Below are positions 14,964 to 24,333 of a DNA stretch of 64,000 nt, one piece after another. Position 1 is the stretch's first letter. The number at the start of each line of letters is the position of its first letter. Source of the DNA: Hyphomonadaceae bacterium (lineage in GTDB: Bacteria; Pseudomonadota; Alphaproteobacteria; Caulobacterales; Hyphomonadaceae); NCBI GenBank assembly GCA_028285145.1, contig JANQQC010000047.1, forward strand, positions 62,001 to 126,000, given 5' to 3'. The translations under genes and the position numbers were made by a program. Below the pieces are notes generated by a model, which ran no database searches, had not been told where the DNA came from, and saw only the letters and a program-made list of their open reading frames with translations.

Positions 14964-16025
14964 TTACGCCCAGAGGTCACCAAGTTCGAGTTGCTCGGCA
15001 AACTCGTTCGGGATGACCTGCGGGTGGCCGTGGCCGTTGGCGTAAGTGTCCAACCGGCACTGAAGCGTTTTCAGCGACGGCCCCGTACGGACACCGGCCG
15101 CCTCGACCACTTCGACAATGGCCCGCAGCGGAGCTTCCTCCAGCGGTTCATTGTCTGCCGCTTCGGCCTCCGCCAGACGCCAGCCGGCCGCGTCCCATGT
15201 CAGGGCGAGCGCCGCATTCGGACGCCCGCGCCAGACAAAGACAACCATCCGGCCATTGGCGACATCGCCCATGAAGTCCCGCAGGCAATTGCGAAAATCC
15301 ATGGCGACCCGGACGAGCTCATCCCGCTTGCGAACCCGCATGAAGGGCTCGGGCAGGACCGGGGCCGGAACCGGCTCGGAAAACGCGTCCGGAACCAGCT
15401 CGGTCGAGGCCATCTGGAAGAGCGCGTGCGTGGCTTTCGCACGGATCCACCGCTCAACCACCCGCCGGCGTGCCCCCTCACCTTTCATCCGAATGATCAG
15501 ATGATAGGCCCGCGCGAGATCCTCGGCGGCATGGATGCACGGCGTTGCCGCGAGAATTTTCGCCTCGCGGAGCGGGGCCGGCAGCGCGCGGAGCGGAGCC
15601 AGGGTCACGGGGCGGATTTCGTCCATGTGGCGCAGAGCCCGGTTCGCCAATGGCTCGCCGAACAGTTCCAGCAGTTGCCGGTAGGCGTTCGCCGTCCAGA
15701 GCGGCTCACCGGCCTTGCCAAGCGCCTTCATAAGGCCTGGCGCGGCTCCACCCGCGATCCGTCGAGCAAGGACGCCGTCCTTCTCACAGGTGATCCGCCG
15801 GGCCAGTCCCTGATCCAGCGCCGGGACAAGATCCCGGCCGGGACCAAGGGCGAGGATCGCCGCCGCATGACGCCGGGCCGCCGGCAGCGCGAAGAACCCT
15901 TCGTGCGGAGCCGGCCAGGCATGGGCCAATGCGTCGGCGAATTCGCCAGCGATGAACCGCAGCAGCGGCGTCGGGGGTCCGCCCCGCATATGCGCAAAGG
16001 CGACCCGATGGGGCATGGCGTTCAT
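14964..16025 (-). CDS. Unidentified protein, weakly PcfJ-like
   Basis: 353 aa, started at 16025 where AAAGGAGG lies 6 bp upstream; an upstream start at 16055 lacks this. No signal peptide or membrane helix. Rich in Ala, Arg and Leu with helical repeats in the first 230 residues. The section MDFRNCLRDFMGDVANGRMVVFVWRG, followed by ALALTWDAAGWRL, faintly recalls the PcfJ-like proteins of plasmids and phages, but I would not rely on it. It is monocistronic, with its own terminator at 14917-14947. Function unknown. Confidence 0.6.
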   Translation of the reverse strand: MNAMPHRVAFAHMRGGPPTPLLRFIAGEFADALAHAWPAPHEGFFALPAARRHAAAILALGPGRDLVPALDQGLARRITCEKDGVLARRIAGGAAPGLMKALGKAGEPLWTANAYRQLLELFGEPLANRALRHMDEIRPVTLAPLRALPAPLREAKILAATPCIHAAEDLARAYHLIIRMKGEGARRRVVERWIRAKATHALFQMASTELVPDAFSEPVPAPVLPEPFMRVRKRDELVRVAMDFRNCLRDFMGDVANGRMVVFVWRGRPNAALALTWDAAGWRLAEAEAADNEPLEEAPLRAIVEVVEAAGVRTGPSLKTLQCRLDTYANGHGHPQVIPNEFAEQLELGDLWA

Positions 16026-16279
16026 CAGACGCCTCCTTTCCAATGAGCGGCACACGCCGCTCCGGAACGGAGACGCGGGTGCCGGTCTAAATGACTATTT
16101 GAAGAGGATCAGCGTCGCCGGGCCATGGCGCGGGAACGCTGGTCGCGCTCCCAGTATCTGGGAGCGGCAGAGATATGTTCTGTCGCTGCATCGCATGGAC
16201 TCCGATTATTCAGGCCACGATTTGCGCCTGAGGGGCCGGTCTATGCCCCTGATCTGTGACAAGAGTGTGACGGTTTGCC

Positions 16280-16936
16280 TCAAGCGTCGTTTTTTTCCGG
16301 CGCAGGGTCTGCGTCATCGGCATAGCGCCACCCCTCACCGCCGGATTTGCGCCGACCGCGCATGCGCCGCCAGAAACCGCCGCGCTCTTCGGCCTCGCGC
16401 AATTCCTTGTCGAGGGCTGCCATGGTCCTGGTGAAATCCGGGCTCTCTTCCTTGCGCCACGCCCGCTCTGCCCGCGCCATGGCCCAGGCCACGTTCACGG
16501 CTTTCAGAGACAGCGGCGCATCTTCCGAGCCATCAAGGCCGGCGCAGACCAGCGCCCACTCGGCTGAACTCTGACGCGCCGAGAGGAGCGACAGGAGCCG
16601 CGCAGGCGACGCCTCGCGGTGCCTCATCAAGGAGAGGAGACCGGCACGATAGTCCTCCATCGCTTCGAAGCGCAGCATGATCGCCTCAAACAGGCGCGTG
16701 CGTGCCGCCTCATTGGCATCAATAGCCTCGGCGGACATCACCTTGTCGAAAAAGGGCTCAACCGCATCCGCAAGGTCGCCCTTGTCAGCGACACCATGGA
16801 AGTCCGAGAGAGACAGCCCTGCCTTCTCGGCAATATCCTTAAGGTGCAGCGCCGCCCAAGGCGTCTCTTCCGCCAGCGCGAGCGCCGCTTGCACGCCTTT
16901 TTCGATGATTGTTTCCGGCGACTTCTTCCGGGCCAT
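16280..16936 (-). CDS. TetR-like helix-turn-helix protein (COQ9-like N terminus)
   Basis: 218 aa. The first 55 residues look like a TetR DNA-binding domain (IEKGVQAALALAEETPWAAL, then LKDIAEKAGLSLSDFHGVADKGDL). The recognition helix is atypical: the usual YYHF is replaced, and the family resembles the COQ9-type TetR relatives of alphaproteobacteria, some of which bind lipids and not DNA. The tail from ~180 is Arg/Lys/Gly-rich. It lies 8 bp after proC, last in the ybjN-proC-HTH order on the minus strand. Regulator versus ubiquinone-related role is unresolved. Confidence 0.72.
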   Translation of the reverse strand: MARKKSPETIIEKGVQAALALAEETPWAALHLKDIAEKAGLSLSDFHGVADKGDLADAVEPFFDKVMSAEAIDANEAARTRLFEAIMLRFEAMEDYRAGLLSLMRHREASPARLLSLLSARQSSAEWALVCAGLDGSEDAPLSLKAVNVAWAMARAERAWRKEESPDFTRTMAALDKELREAEERGGFWRRMRGRRKSGGEGWRYADDADPAPEKNDA

Positions 16937-16944
16937 GGGTACTC

Positions 16945-17739
16945 CTACTCCGAGGAGAGCTCGGCGTCGCGTTTCTCTGCGGCCTCGAACGCTCTCTTAA
17001 ACAGAGATGGCGCTGCATCTTCCGCCATCAAGACATCGAGCGCCGCTTTCGTGACACCGCCCGGCGAAGTAACAGCCTGGCGAAGGGCGGCCGGGGCCTC
17101 CTCGCTCTGCGCCATCAGGGCGGCCGCGCCTTCTACCGTTGCTCGTGCGATCCTCGACGAAAGCTCTGGGTCGAGCCCGCGCGCTGCGCCGGCCTCCGCC
17201 ATCAGTTCGGCCAGCAGGAAAACATAGGCCGGCCCGCATCCGGACACGGCAGTTGCCGTCACAAGGCTCTCCTCATCCAGCGGGCCTTCCACAAGCCCGA
17301 GCGGCGAGAGCAGATCGACAGTGGTCTGAAAATCACCGTCCCGTACGCCAGAGCCGGGAGCCACAAGTGAGACACCCTGCCCGATCGCGCCGGGCGTATT
17401 GGGCATCGCGCGAATGATACGGTCAGTTCCAAGCACCGAGCCGAGCCTGGCAAGGGTCACGCCCGCCATCACAGACAGGGTGAGCGTGTCCTTCCCGATC
17501 CATGGCGTGATGTTTGGAATGGCAGCCGGGAAAACCTGCGGCTTCACAGCGATCACCAAAACGTCGACGGGCGCTGGATCGGGATTTAGCGCAACCTCAG
17601 CACTGCTGGCCCAATCCCGTGTCTCGCCGCCGGGGGCCGGATCAACGATGGACAGCGCAACATCGCCGCCCGCGACCCATCCGCGAGCCATGGCGAAGCC
17701 CATACGGCCGGCCCCAATCAGCGTGATGGCCCGCGTCAT
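16945..17739 (-). CDS. proC: Pyrroline-5-carboxylate reductase
   Basis: 264 aa. It performs the last step of proline synthesis with NAD(P)H. The N-terminal Rossmann motif is ITLIGAGRMGFAMARGW; the middle has VIAVKPQ and RAMPNTPGAIGQGVS; the dimerisation domain has AVSGCGPAYVFLLAELMAEAG and REAVTSPGGVT-like text (LRQAVTSPGGVTKAAL). The gene sits 8 bp after the ybjN-like gene and 8 bp before the TetR-like gene, one compact operon. This three-gene order is common in related bacteria. Confidence 0.94.
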   Translation of the reverse strand: MTRAITLIGAGRMGFAMARGWVAGGDVALSIVDPAPGGETRDWASSAEVALNPDPAPVDVLVIAVKPQVFPAAIPNITPWIGKDTLTLSVMAGVTLARLGSVLGTDRIIRAMPNTPGAIGQGVSLVAPGSGVRDGDFQTTVDLLSPLGLVEGPLDEESLVTATAVSGCGPAYVFLLAELMAEAGAARGLDPELSSRIARATVEGAAALMAQSEEAPAALRQAVTSPGGVTKAALDVLMAEDAAPSLFKRAFEAAEKRDAELSSE

Positions 17740-17747
17740 GACGGGCC

Positions 17748-18251
17748 TCAGGCCTCGCCAGCGGTCTCGAACATGGCCGCATCGATCGCATCATGGGGCG
17801 TCTTGCCGGCCCAGATAACGAAATTGAAGGCCGGAACGAACCTGTCGATTGAATCAGTCGCCGCCGCAATGATGGAGCGGATCTCACCTTCGCTTGGCTC
17901 ATCCCGGTCGAGCATGGGCAGAGCATGGCGAAACAGAAGCACGGCATCCTCGGCCCAGTAGTCGAAATGGCCGAGCCAGAGGCGTTCATTGGCCATCATG
18001 ACCAGTTCGGCAATCGCGGCACGCTTGCTGGCAACGGGTTTGACATCGAGCGTCACGGAGAAATGGATCGCGGCGGGCTCGCGCCGCAGCGCGAAAAGAC
18101 CGCCCATTTCGCCCCAGCGGCTCGGCAGCGCGCACTGGATGGCGTCATCCTCATCGCGCTCATAGTGCCAGCCGGCATCGCTGATGATCTCTTCAATCAG
18201 CGCCAGCGGATCGATTTCAGTGTCTTCGCTCGTCGAGATGTCCAGGCTCAT
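17748..18251 (-). CDS. YbjN domain protein
   Basis: 167 aa, soluble. It has the Tir-chaperone-like YbjN fold pattern: W(H)YERDEDDAIQCALPSRWG, then a strand-rich block GGLFALRREPAAIHFSVTLDVKPV, then the long helix pair AAIAELVMMANERLWLGHFDYW and LFRHALPMLDRD, ending with ATDSIDRFVPAFNFVIWAGKTP. YbjN proteins are thought to act as chaperone-like regulators; no catalytic residues are expected. It heads the ybjN-proC operon. The gap 18252-18363 to ubiK shows no clear motif. Confidence 0.87.
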   Translation of the reverse strand: MSLDISTSEDTEIDPLALIEEIISDAGWHYERDEDDAIQCALPSRWGEMGGLFALRREPAAIHFSVTLDVKPVASKRAAIAELVMMANERLWLGHFDYWAEDAVLLFRHALPMLDRDEPSEGEIRSIIAAATDSIDRFVPAFNFVIWAGKTPHDAIDAAMFETAGEA

Positions 18252-18363
18252 GGTTTGGCCTCCGAATCAACGTGGATCTTACTCCACTTAGTGGACGCTA
18301 TCATGCGCCCGCAGCCCTGCAACGGAAGGGCCGCCAATCTCTTATGGAATGCCTGTGGGATAA

Positions 18364-18627
18364 TCAGGAGTCGGTTTTCGCAGCGCCGGTGGTGCCCTCA
18401 AGCGCCGCAACGCGTTCTTCCAGCGCCTCAACCCGCGCGATTGCCGTGCTCGCGAGCGCTTTCAGCACCTCAACTTCGTCCCGTCCGGCAAGGTCCATAT
18501 CCGCAATCAGGCTCTCCACCCGCGCCCGCACAGCGGTCTGGGCTTCCTCACCTGCAGCGCGGGCCGCGCCCATCGCACCGGTCATCAGGCCGGCAATGTC
18601 GTCCAGCAGTGGATTTGTGCTTTTCAT
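18364..18627 (-). CDS. UbiK/YqiC-type accessory factor (BMFP)
   Basis: 87 aa from ATG 18627. The first half is a short amphipathic helix (PLLDDIAGLMTGAMGAARAA), the second half a coiled coil with the family pattern VESLIADMDLAGRDEVEVLK and ARVEALEERVAALEG. UbiK/BMFP proteins form trimeric coiled coils, interact with membranes, and support the ubiquinone-synthesis Ubi complex. The same frame stays open upstream to 19347, opposite lgt, but the coding signal of lgt is clear there, so the short start is right. Divergent from lgt, 81 bp between starts. Confidence 0.83.
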   Translation of the reverse strand: MKSTNPLLDDIAGLMTGAMGAARAAGEEAQTAVRARVESLIADMDLAGRDEVEVLKALASTAIARVEALEERVAALEGTTGAAKTDS

Positions 18628-18708
18628 GACGCTACTCCTTCGCGGATACGAAAATCCTCTGCGTGTCCTACACAAATAAGGGCCCGCTAGACAGGGAAAA
18701 GAGGCCGC

Positions 18709-19650
18709 ATGTCCCTTCTTGCTATGACGGTGCTGAGCTTTCCGGAGATCAGCCCGGCGGTCTTCCAGATCGATCTCGGCTTTCTTGGCCTCGGTAGGTT
18801 CCCGATCCGCTGGTATGCGCTGGCCTATATCGCAGGGCTTCTGCTCGCCTGGCGCTATGCCATCTACATGATCAGGCGGCCGCAGCTTTTCGGCGGCACC
18901 GCCCCTGCAACGAAGGATGATATCGACGACATCATCTTCTATGTGATGCTCGGCGTCATTCTGGGCGGACGGCTCGGCTACATCCTGTTCTACCAGGTTC
19001 CGTTTCAGGCGGACCGGATCGCCAGCGATCCGATGATGCTTTTGCGGGTATGGGAGGGCGGCATGTCCTTCCATGGCGGTCTGATCGGCGTTGCCCTCGC
19101 CCTCGTTTACTCCGCTCGCGCAAGGGGGCTGAACCTGCTCACCATCGCCGACATTGCCGGCGTTGTGACACCGATTGGCTTGCTGCTCGGCCGAACCGCC
19201 AACTTCATCAATGCCGAGCTTTATGGCCGCCACACAGACTCCGCCTTTGGCATGGTGTTCCCAGAATCCAATCAGGGCGGAACGCCGCCCGCCTATAATT
19301 GGGAAAGCGGGGAGTGGGTGTATTCGGGTCTCGAAATGGCGCGCCATCCAAGCCAGCTTTACGAGGCAGGTCTGGAAGGGCTTTTGCCGCTGGTCCTGAT
19401 TTCGGTGCTGGTGCTGCGCTTCCGCATTCTTCAGCGGCCGGGTCTCGCCGCAGGCATTTTCCTGTTGCTTTACGGGGTCGGACGCTCAATCGCCGAACAA
19501 TTCCGCGAGCCGGATCAGCACATCAATTTCATCGCCGGTGACTGGCTGACCATGGGCATGTTGCTGTCCCTGCCGGTCTGGATCGGAGGGATCTACCTGC
19601 TCTGGCGGGGCTTGAAGGCCAAGCCAGTTTCGGATGCCGCAAAAGCGTGA
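18709..19650 (+). CDS. lgt: Phosphatidylglycerol-prolipoprotein diacylglyceryl transferase
   Basis: 313 aa inner-membrane enzyme attaching diacylglycerol to the lipobox cysteine. Seven hydrophobic segments are visible. Family signatures appear in order: RWYALAYIAGLLLAW, GGRLGYILFYQ, MSFHGGLIGV, the Lgt signature GLLLGRTANFINAELYGR, HPSQLYEAGLEG, and GRSIAEQFREPD. AAGAGG precedes the ATG. Its stop overlaps the GTG of the following methyltransferase (GTGA, 19647-19650). The same cell uses it for the lipoproteins at 14075, 24490 and 52826. Confidence 0.96.
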   Translation: MSLLAMTVLSFPEISPAVFQIDLGFLGLGRFPIRWYALAYIAGLLLAWRYAIYMIRRPQLFGGTAPATKDDIDDIIFYVMLGVILGGRLGYILFYQVPFQADRIASDPMMLLRVWEGGMSFHGGLIGVALALVYSARARGLNLLTIADIAGVVTPIGLLLGRTANFINAELYGRHTDSAFGMVFPESNQGGTPPAYNWESGEWVYSGLEMARHPSQLYEAGLEGLLPLVLISVLVLRFRILQRPGLAAGIFLLLYGVGRSIAEQFREPDQHINFIAGDWLTMGMLLSLPVWIGGIYLLWRGLKAKPVSDAAKA

Positions 19651-20696
19651 GCCTGAAAGACCGGCTCAAAGGCATGATCAGGGCGACCGGGCCGATACCG
19701 GTCTCGGCCTACATGACCCACTGCCTGCACGATCCGCTTGATGGTTACTACGCCACCCGGCCAGGCCTCGGCGCGGACTTCACCACCGCGCCCGAAACCA
19801 GTCAGATCTTCGGAGAACTGATCGGACTTTGGGCCGCACAGGAATGGTTGGTGCTGGGCCGTCCCGATGAACTATCCCTCGTCGAGATCGGTCCCGGGCG
19901 CGGCGTGATGATGGCCGATGCGATGCGGGCAACAGCGCGCGTGCCTGGTTTTCATCCGGCCAAACAGTTGCAGTTGGTGGAAGCCAGCCGTGCCCTGCAG
20001 AGCGTGCAGGCCGACCGGTTAGGTCGGTTCGATCCAGTCTTCCGGAACGCGCTCACAGACGTGCCAATGGGGCAAACCATCGTCCTGGCAAATGAGTATC
20101 TGGACTGCCTGCCCGCGCGTCAGTTCGTCAAAGACTCAGGCGAATGGCGCGAGCGCGTAGTTGGGCTCGATCAGGCCGGTGAGCTCGCCTTCGGTCTGGC
20201 CGTCGATCGCGCGCCACAGGACATCGCAGAGACCGGGGCTGGGACAGTAGAGGTTCAACCGGGGCTGGAAACCCTCGTGGACGAGCTGAAGGCCCGGGCC
20301 GATGAAGGCGATGCCTTTCGGGCGCTCTTCATTGATTACGGCCCCGATACCGTTGCGCCCGGCGACAGCCTGCGCGCCTATCAGGCCGGACAGCAGGTGT
20401 CGCCGCTCGCGGCCCCGGGACTCAGCGATCTCACCGTCGATGTCGATTTCGGCCGGCTGGAACGGCTGGCGCAGTCGGCCGGACTTAAGGTGGACGGGCC
20501 AGTAACGCAGAGCGGGTTCCTCGGCGCGCTCGGCATGCAGCAGCGGCTCGACACGCTCATCAAGGCCCAACCAGATCGCGCCGAAGCAATCTTCAAAGGC
20601 GCGAATAAGCTCGTCGATCCGGCTGAAATGGGCGAGCGCTTCAAGGTCATCTGCCTGTCTTCACAGGGGCTGCCCCGAGCCTCGGGTTTCGGTTAA
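19647..20696 (+). CDS. SAM-dependent methyltransferase, NDUFAF7/MidA family
   Basis: 349 aa with a GTG start overlapping lgt. PVSAYMTHCLHDPLDGYY and DFTTAPETSQIFGELIGLW are the family hallmark; LVEIGPGRGVMMADAMR is the SAM-binding loop, and IVLANEYLDCLPARQF follows (family FDALPV position). The mitochondrial NDUFAF7 symmetrically dimethylates an arginine of complex I subunit NDUFS2; bacterial members probably modify protein arginine as well, though their targets are little studied. Common alphaproteobacterial order lgt-midA-pgeF is preserved here. Confidence 0.9.
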   Translation: MSLKDRLKGMIRATGPIPVSAYMTHCLHDPLDGYYATRPGLGADFTTAPETSQIFGELIGLWAAQEWLVLGRPDELSLVEIGPGRGVMMADAMRATARVPGFHPAKQLQLVEASRALQSVQADRLGRFDPVFRNALTDVPMGQTIVLANEYLDCLPARQFVKDSGEWRERVVGLDQAGELAFGLAVDRAPQDIAETGAGTVEVQPGLETLVDELKARADEGDAFRALFIDYGPDTVAPGDSLRAYQAGQQVSPLAAPGLSDLTVDVDFGRLERLAQSAGLKVDGPVTQSGFLGALGMQQRLDTLIKAQPDRAEAIFKGANKLVDPAEMGERFKVICLSSQGLPRASGFG

Positions 20697-20705
20697 AAGG
20701 AAGTC

Positions 20706-21470
20706 ATGTCCCAGCCGCCATTTGAAACCGTGGATGTCCTCACCTCTCCCGAAGTCGCACACGGCTTCTTCGGGCGGCGCGGCGGCGTATCGATTGACCT
20801 CTACTCCAGTCTCAATGTCGGCATTGGATCGGATGACGATCCCGTCTCGGTCGCGGCCAATCGCGCACGCGTCAAGGAAGCCATGCAGGCCGATCATCTC
20901 CTCTCCTGCTACCAGGTCCACGGACGCACCGTAATGACCGTTACAGAAGCCTGGGACGAGCGCCCGGAGGCGGATGCCATGGTCACAGACAAGCCCGGCT
21001 TTGCGCTGTGCATCCTGACGGCGGACTGCGCGCCGGTCCTGTTTGCCGATCATATCGCCGGGGTCATCGGCGCGGCCCATGCCGGTTGGCGCGGCGCAAT
21101 TGGCGGCGTCTGCGAGGCGGCCCTCGACGCCATGGAAGCCCTCGGCGCGGAGCGGGAGCAGATAACTGCCGTTGTTGGCCCATGCATCCATCAGGCGAGC
21201 TATGAAGTCGGTCCAGACCTACGTGAGGCCGTGCTCAACGCATCAGACTGGGCTGGCCAACACTTCGCGCCCGGAGCCGGCGATCGTCTACAATTCAATC
21301 TGCCACACTACGTCGTCGACAGGCTGGAGCGCGCCGGCTTGCGAGCGGCCGCGGCGCTGTCCCACGATACCTGCGCGATGAACGACATCTACTTCTCAAA
21401 CCGCCGCCGGACCCATGCCGGCGAGCCCGACTATGGCCGAAACGCATCAGTCATCATGCTCAAGAGCTGA
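20706..21470 (+). CDS. pgeF: Peptidoglycan editing factor PgeF (YfiH/laccase-domain)
   Basis: 254 aa with AAAGGAAG before the ATG. PgeF hydrolyses wrongly incorporated residues such as L-Ser from UDP-MurNAc precursors. Motifs: HGFFGRRGGVS at the start, LLSCYQVHGRTV (Cys/His metal site), CILTADCAPVLFAD, GAAHAGWRGAIGG (second His), and VGPCIHQASYEVG, ending DTCAMNDIYFSNRR. It is the third gene of the lgt-midA-pgeF unit, 9 bp after its neighbour, grouping lipoprotein and cell-wall quality control. Confidence 0.92.
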   Translation: MSQPPFETVDVLTSPEVAHGFFGRRGGVSIDLYSSLNVGIGSDDDPVSVAANRARVKEAMQADHLLSCYQVHGRTVMTVTEAWDERPEADAMVTDKPGFALCILTADCAPVLFADHIAGVIGAAHAGWRGAIGGVCEAALDAMEALGAEREQITAVVGPCIHQASYEVGPDLREAVLNASDWAGQHFAPGAGDRLQFNLPHYVVDRLERAGLRAAAALSHDTCAMNDIYFSNRRRTHAGEPDYGRNASVIMLKS

Positions 21471-21548
21471 ATCTGCGCGCGCAGCGTTGCGACTCGGCAG
21501 GCTTTGTTACACAAGCGTGACGATTGACCTGCCAGCGGGGGCTGACCG

Positions 21549-22481
21549 ATGAAACTGATCGCCTGTAACGCGAACCTGCCGCTTGCAGAGGCCATTGCTG
21601 ACTATCTGGACGCACCACTCACCGAGAGCGAGATCAAGCGGTTCGCGGACAACGAAATCTTTGTGCGGATCAACGAGAATGTTCGCGGCGAGGACGTCTT
21701 CGTCATCCAGTCAACCTCCTTCCCTGCCAATGACAATCTCATGGAATTGCTGATCTGCGTCGATGCGCTCACCCGCGCCTCGGCCAAGCGGATCACCGCC
21801 GTGATCCCCTATTTCGGCTATGCCCGGCAGGACCGCAAAACCGATGGCCGCACGCCAATCTCCGCCAAGCTTGTCGCCAATCTGATTTCCAATGCCGGGG
21901 CCGACCGCGTCCTCACCATGGATCTTCATGCCGGCCAGATTCAGGGCTTTTTTGACGTACCGACTGACAATCTCATCGCCGCGCCCGTGATCGAGGAAGA
22001 CATCCGCATTCGCTACAATGGTGACAATCTGATGATTGTTTCACCCGATGTCGGCGGTGTGGTTCGGGCGCGCTCCCTTGCCAAGCGGATTGGCTGCGAT
22101 CTCGCTATTGTCGACAAGCGCCGCGAAAAAGCCGGTGTTTCCGAGGTTATGAACATTATCGGTGATGTCAGCGGTCGCCGTTGCATCATGGTGGACGATA
22201 TCTGCGATTCCGGCGGCACGCTTTGCAATGCAGCCAAAGCCCTGAAAGACAAGGGCGCGACCGATGTCAGCGCCTATGTCACCCATGGCGTGCTTTCAAA
22301 CGATGCGGTGAAACGCGTCGAGAAATCCGTACTGGACGAGATTGTCATCTGCGACACGATCAAGCCGCGCGATGAGGACATGAAGTCGAAAGCGCTGCGC
22401 GTGCTGCCCGTCGCCCCGCTACTCGGCGAGGCCATCCGCAGGATTGCAAATGAAGAGAGTGTCTCGAAACTCTTCGACTAG
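21549..22481 (+). CDS. prs: Ribose-phosphate pyrophosphokinase (PRPP synthetase)
   Basis: 310 aa. It makes PRPP from ribose 5-phosphate and ATP for nucleotides, His and Trp. Motifs: [32 protein letters not shown] (ATP-binding), [13 protein letters not shown], and the PRPP loop [14 protein letters not shown]. The preceding 78 bp (21471-21548) presumably hold its promoter but no clean -10/-35 pair stands out. The stop codon shares CTAG (22478-22481) with the M56 gene on the other strand. Confidence 0.97.
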   Translation: MKLIACNANLPLAEAIADYLDAPLTESEIKRFADNEIFVRINENVRGEDVFVIQSTSFPANDNLMELLICVDALTRASAKRITAVIPYFGYARQDRKTDGRTPISAKLVANLISNAGADRVLTMDLHAGQIQGFFDVPTDNLIAAPVIEEDIRIRYNGDNLMIVSPDVGGVVRARSLAKRIGCDLAIVDKRREKAGVSEVMNIIGDVSGRRCIMVDDICDSGGTLCNAAKALKDKGATDVSAYVTHGVLSNDAVKRVEKSVLDEIVICDTIKPRDEDMKSKALRVLPVAPLLGEAIRRIANEESVSKLFD

Positions 22482-23908
22482 GTCGAGGCCGGCTCCGGCG
22501 CTTCGCAGAGATTGACCCCCGCCTCGGCCGGATCAATCGGCTCATGGGTCTCGCCATCATCGACGACCTTCCAGAGCTCAACATGCACATGCGGGCCGGT
22601 CGAGTTCTTGGCGGATTTGCCGACGGTGCCAATCACGTCCCCTGCCCAGACCCTCGCACCGACCTCCACCTTGACCTCGTCAAGGCTGGCGAACCGCATC
22701 TTACGCCCATCGCTGAGATACATGGAGACAGAGTTTCCGAAACTGGGCTGGTCTTCTTTCGTTCCGACATAGGCGATCTTGCCGTCGGCGGGCGCGTAGA
22801 CAAGCGCGCCTTTGGGGGCCGAGATATCAACGCCCTCATGCAGCTTGTCTTCACCATTCCATGCGCGCCATCCGAACTCCGAGGAGACGCGGGCTTTTTC
22901 ATGCGCGACGACAACATGGGAGAAATGCGCCTTGTTGGCCTCGGCCTCCAATGCGATGCCCTGGGCAATCGCGATGGGCGCGGCAATCAGGGCGAACAGG
23001 CCCGCAAGGGCGGCAGCTGGCCGGTTCGGTTTCGGATCAGTGCCTTCCACAATGCCGCGCACCCGCATGGACAGAGCCTTCTTGCGGCGCGGAATGAAGC
23101 CTGAGACAGGCAGCACTTCAACGGGGCGAACGGCGCGCGCGACACGGGTCAGCGCCCGGGCATATCCTGTGCGCTCACCGGTCAACGCCACCGTCTCGGC
23201 GTCACAAACCGCCTCACGCAGATAGTCGAGCCGGCGGCGTGCCAGCCAGGCGAAGGGAGAGAACCAGAGAAGGTCGGCCACGCCGCGTTCGAACTGACGG
23301 GTCAGAAGATCGCCGCGAGACAGGTGCACACATTCATGTGCGATCACCAGCCGGCGGGTCTCATCATCCCGGATACAGGCCGGCAGGTAGATCTTGGGGT
23401 CTCTCATCCCGGCCACGAAAGGCGAGCCCGACACAATCGTCCGCACATCCGGCATACGGCGCAAGCCGAGTGCACCAGCCCATGAAACGGCATCGGCGCG
23501 GCCATTCGCCGGGACGGAATTTCGCTTGATGGATTGAAGCCGGGTCTGCGCCCGAAGCCCGCAGGCGAGCCGGACAGCCCACCCCGCCGCAAGCACCGCG
23601 AACAGGACCCGTGCAATGGCTGGGCCTGTCGATGTCTCAAGCGCCGTTTCTGCGCCGCCGATGGCCGTCATCGCCGCCCCGGCCGCGCCGGGCACGGCGT
23701 CCAGCGTAGGTAGAGGCGTGCTCGCCAGCGTCGGCCAGACCGCACAGACCAGTGCTGCAAGCCATGGCAGCACCATAAGGGCGGCCGCGCCACGCCAGAC
23801 GCCTTGAGCGAAATGAGGCCGCACGGACGCGCTCGCAATCCATTCCGCTGACGCTGCGATCAGGCCGGTCCAGATAAGGGATGCAAGGACCAGCCAGACC
23901 ACACTCAC
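22478..23908 (-). CDS. M56 (BlaR1-like) membrane peptidase fused to an M23 endopeptidase domain
   Basis: 476 aa. Residues 1-120 hold hydrophobic segments; the M56 zinc site is HECVH at 191-195 followed by LSRGD, with the downstream [12 protein letters not shown] block carrying the third ligand region. A transmembrane helix follows near 290-315. The C terminus (about 330-465) is an M23/LytM-like domain: HEGVD at 357-361 and GPHVHVE with H440/H442 retain the zinc and one catalytic His, but the usual His of the Y-x-HL motif is Ser408 (FASL). The BlaI gene overlaps upstream (ATGA). Likely senses the cell wall and relays to BlaI by proteolysis; a weakened hydrolase may serve as the sensor. Confidence 0.85.
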   Translation of the reverse strand: MSVVWLVLASLIWTGLIAASAEWIASASVRPHFAQGVWRGAAALMVLPWLAALVCAVWPTLASTPLPTLDAVPGAAGAAMTAIGGAETALETSTGPAIARVLFAVLAAGWAVRLACGLRAQTRLQSIKRNSVPANGRADAVSWAGALGLRRMPDVRTIVSGSPFVAGMRDPKIYLPACIRDDETRRLVIAHECVHLSRGDLLTRQFERGVADLLWFSPFAWLARRRLDYLREAVCDAETVALTGERTGYARALTRVARAVRPVEVLPVSGFIPRRKKALSMRVRGIVEGTDPKPNRPAAALAGLFALIAAPIAIAQGIALEAEANKAHFSHVVVAHEKARVSSEFGWRAWNGEDKLHEGVDISAPKGALVYAPADGKIAYVGTKEDQPSFGNSVSMYLSDGRKMRFASLDEVKVEVGARVWAGDVIGTVGKSAKNSTGPHVHVELWKVVDDGETHEPIDPAEAGVNLCEAPEPAST

Positions 23909-24297
23909 GGTTTGCCTCCCTTGCCGCTCTTCTTCTTGTCAGCGGCATTGATGATGGAATCGAGCTCATCAAGTTCGGTGTCGGACAGATGCGGGCTCCC
24001 GGCAAACAGGGCCGCCGGCAGTTCGCCATCCATATCGAGGACCGATCGTGCCAGATGGCGGACGAGCCCGCCCAGCGTCTCAACCCGGTCAATAGCCGCA
24101 GCATAGACGGCTAGGCCGTGCATGTCCTGACGCTCGACCCAGCCCTTGGTTTCCATCCGGCCAAGCACGGTCCGCGTAGTCGATGATTTCCAGTTCTGCG
24201 ACGGGCCGACTGCATCATGGACCTCACGAGCGCTCTGCGCGCCGCTCGACCAGAGGTGTTTCAGAATTGTCAGTTCAGATGGGTTTGGACGGGGCAT
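23905..24297 (-). CDS. BlaI/MecI/CopY family transcriptional repressor
   Basis: 130 aa. The winged-helix domain is clear: RPNPSELTILKHLWSSGAQSARE begins it, followed by SSTTRTVLGRMETKGWVERQ (recognition helix and wing). The C-terminal helices mediate dimerisation and contain the region normally cut by the M56 partner. It is encoded just ahead of the M56-M23 gene with a 4-bp overlap. A TACA-N2-TGTC site at 24322-24331 fits self-regulation. No beta-lactamase gene is nearby, so the regulon may be only this pair or lie elsewhere. Confidence 0.9.
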   Translation of the reverse strand: MPRPNPSELTILKHLWSSGAQSAREVHDAVGPSQNWKSSTTRTVLGRMETKGWVERQDMHGLAVYAAAIDRVETLGGLVRHLARSVLDMDGELPAALFAGSPHLSDTELDELDSIINAADKKKSGKGGKP

Positions 24298-24319
24298 GTG
24301 AGATTCTCCAGCGCCTCAA

Positions 24320-24333
24320 GCTACATCTGTCGC
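24320..24333. promoter_or_regulatory. Putative BlaI operator upstream of the first blaI-like gene
   Basis: GCTACATCTGTCGC matches the MecI/BlaI consensus TACA-N2-TGTA with one mismatch, and five of six arm positions pair. It lies 22 bp upstream of the blaI-like start (24297). The remaining intergenic sequence to 24489 is AT-richer and presumably also holds the promoter of the gene at 24490. Confidence 0.5.

Noticed and set aside
18628..19347. Extension of the UbiK frame upstream across lgt
   Set aside because: It runs opposite the conserved lgt gene, and the UbiK family has only about 80-100 residues, fitting the ATG at 18627.
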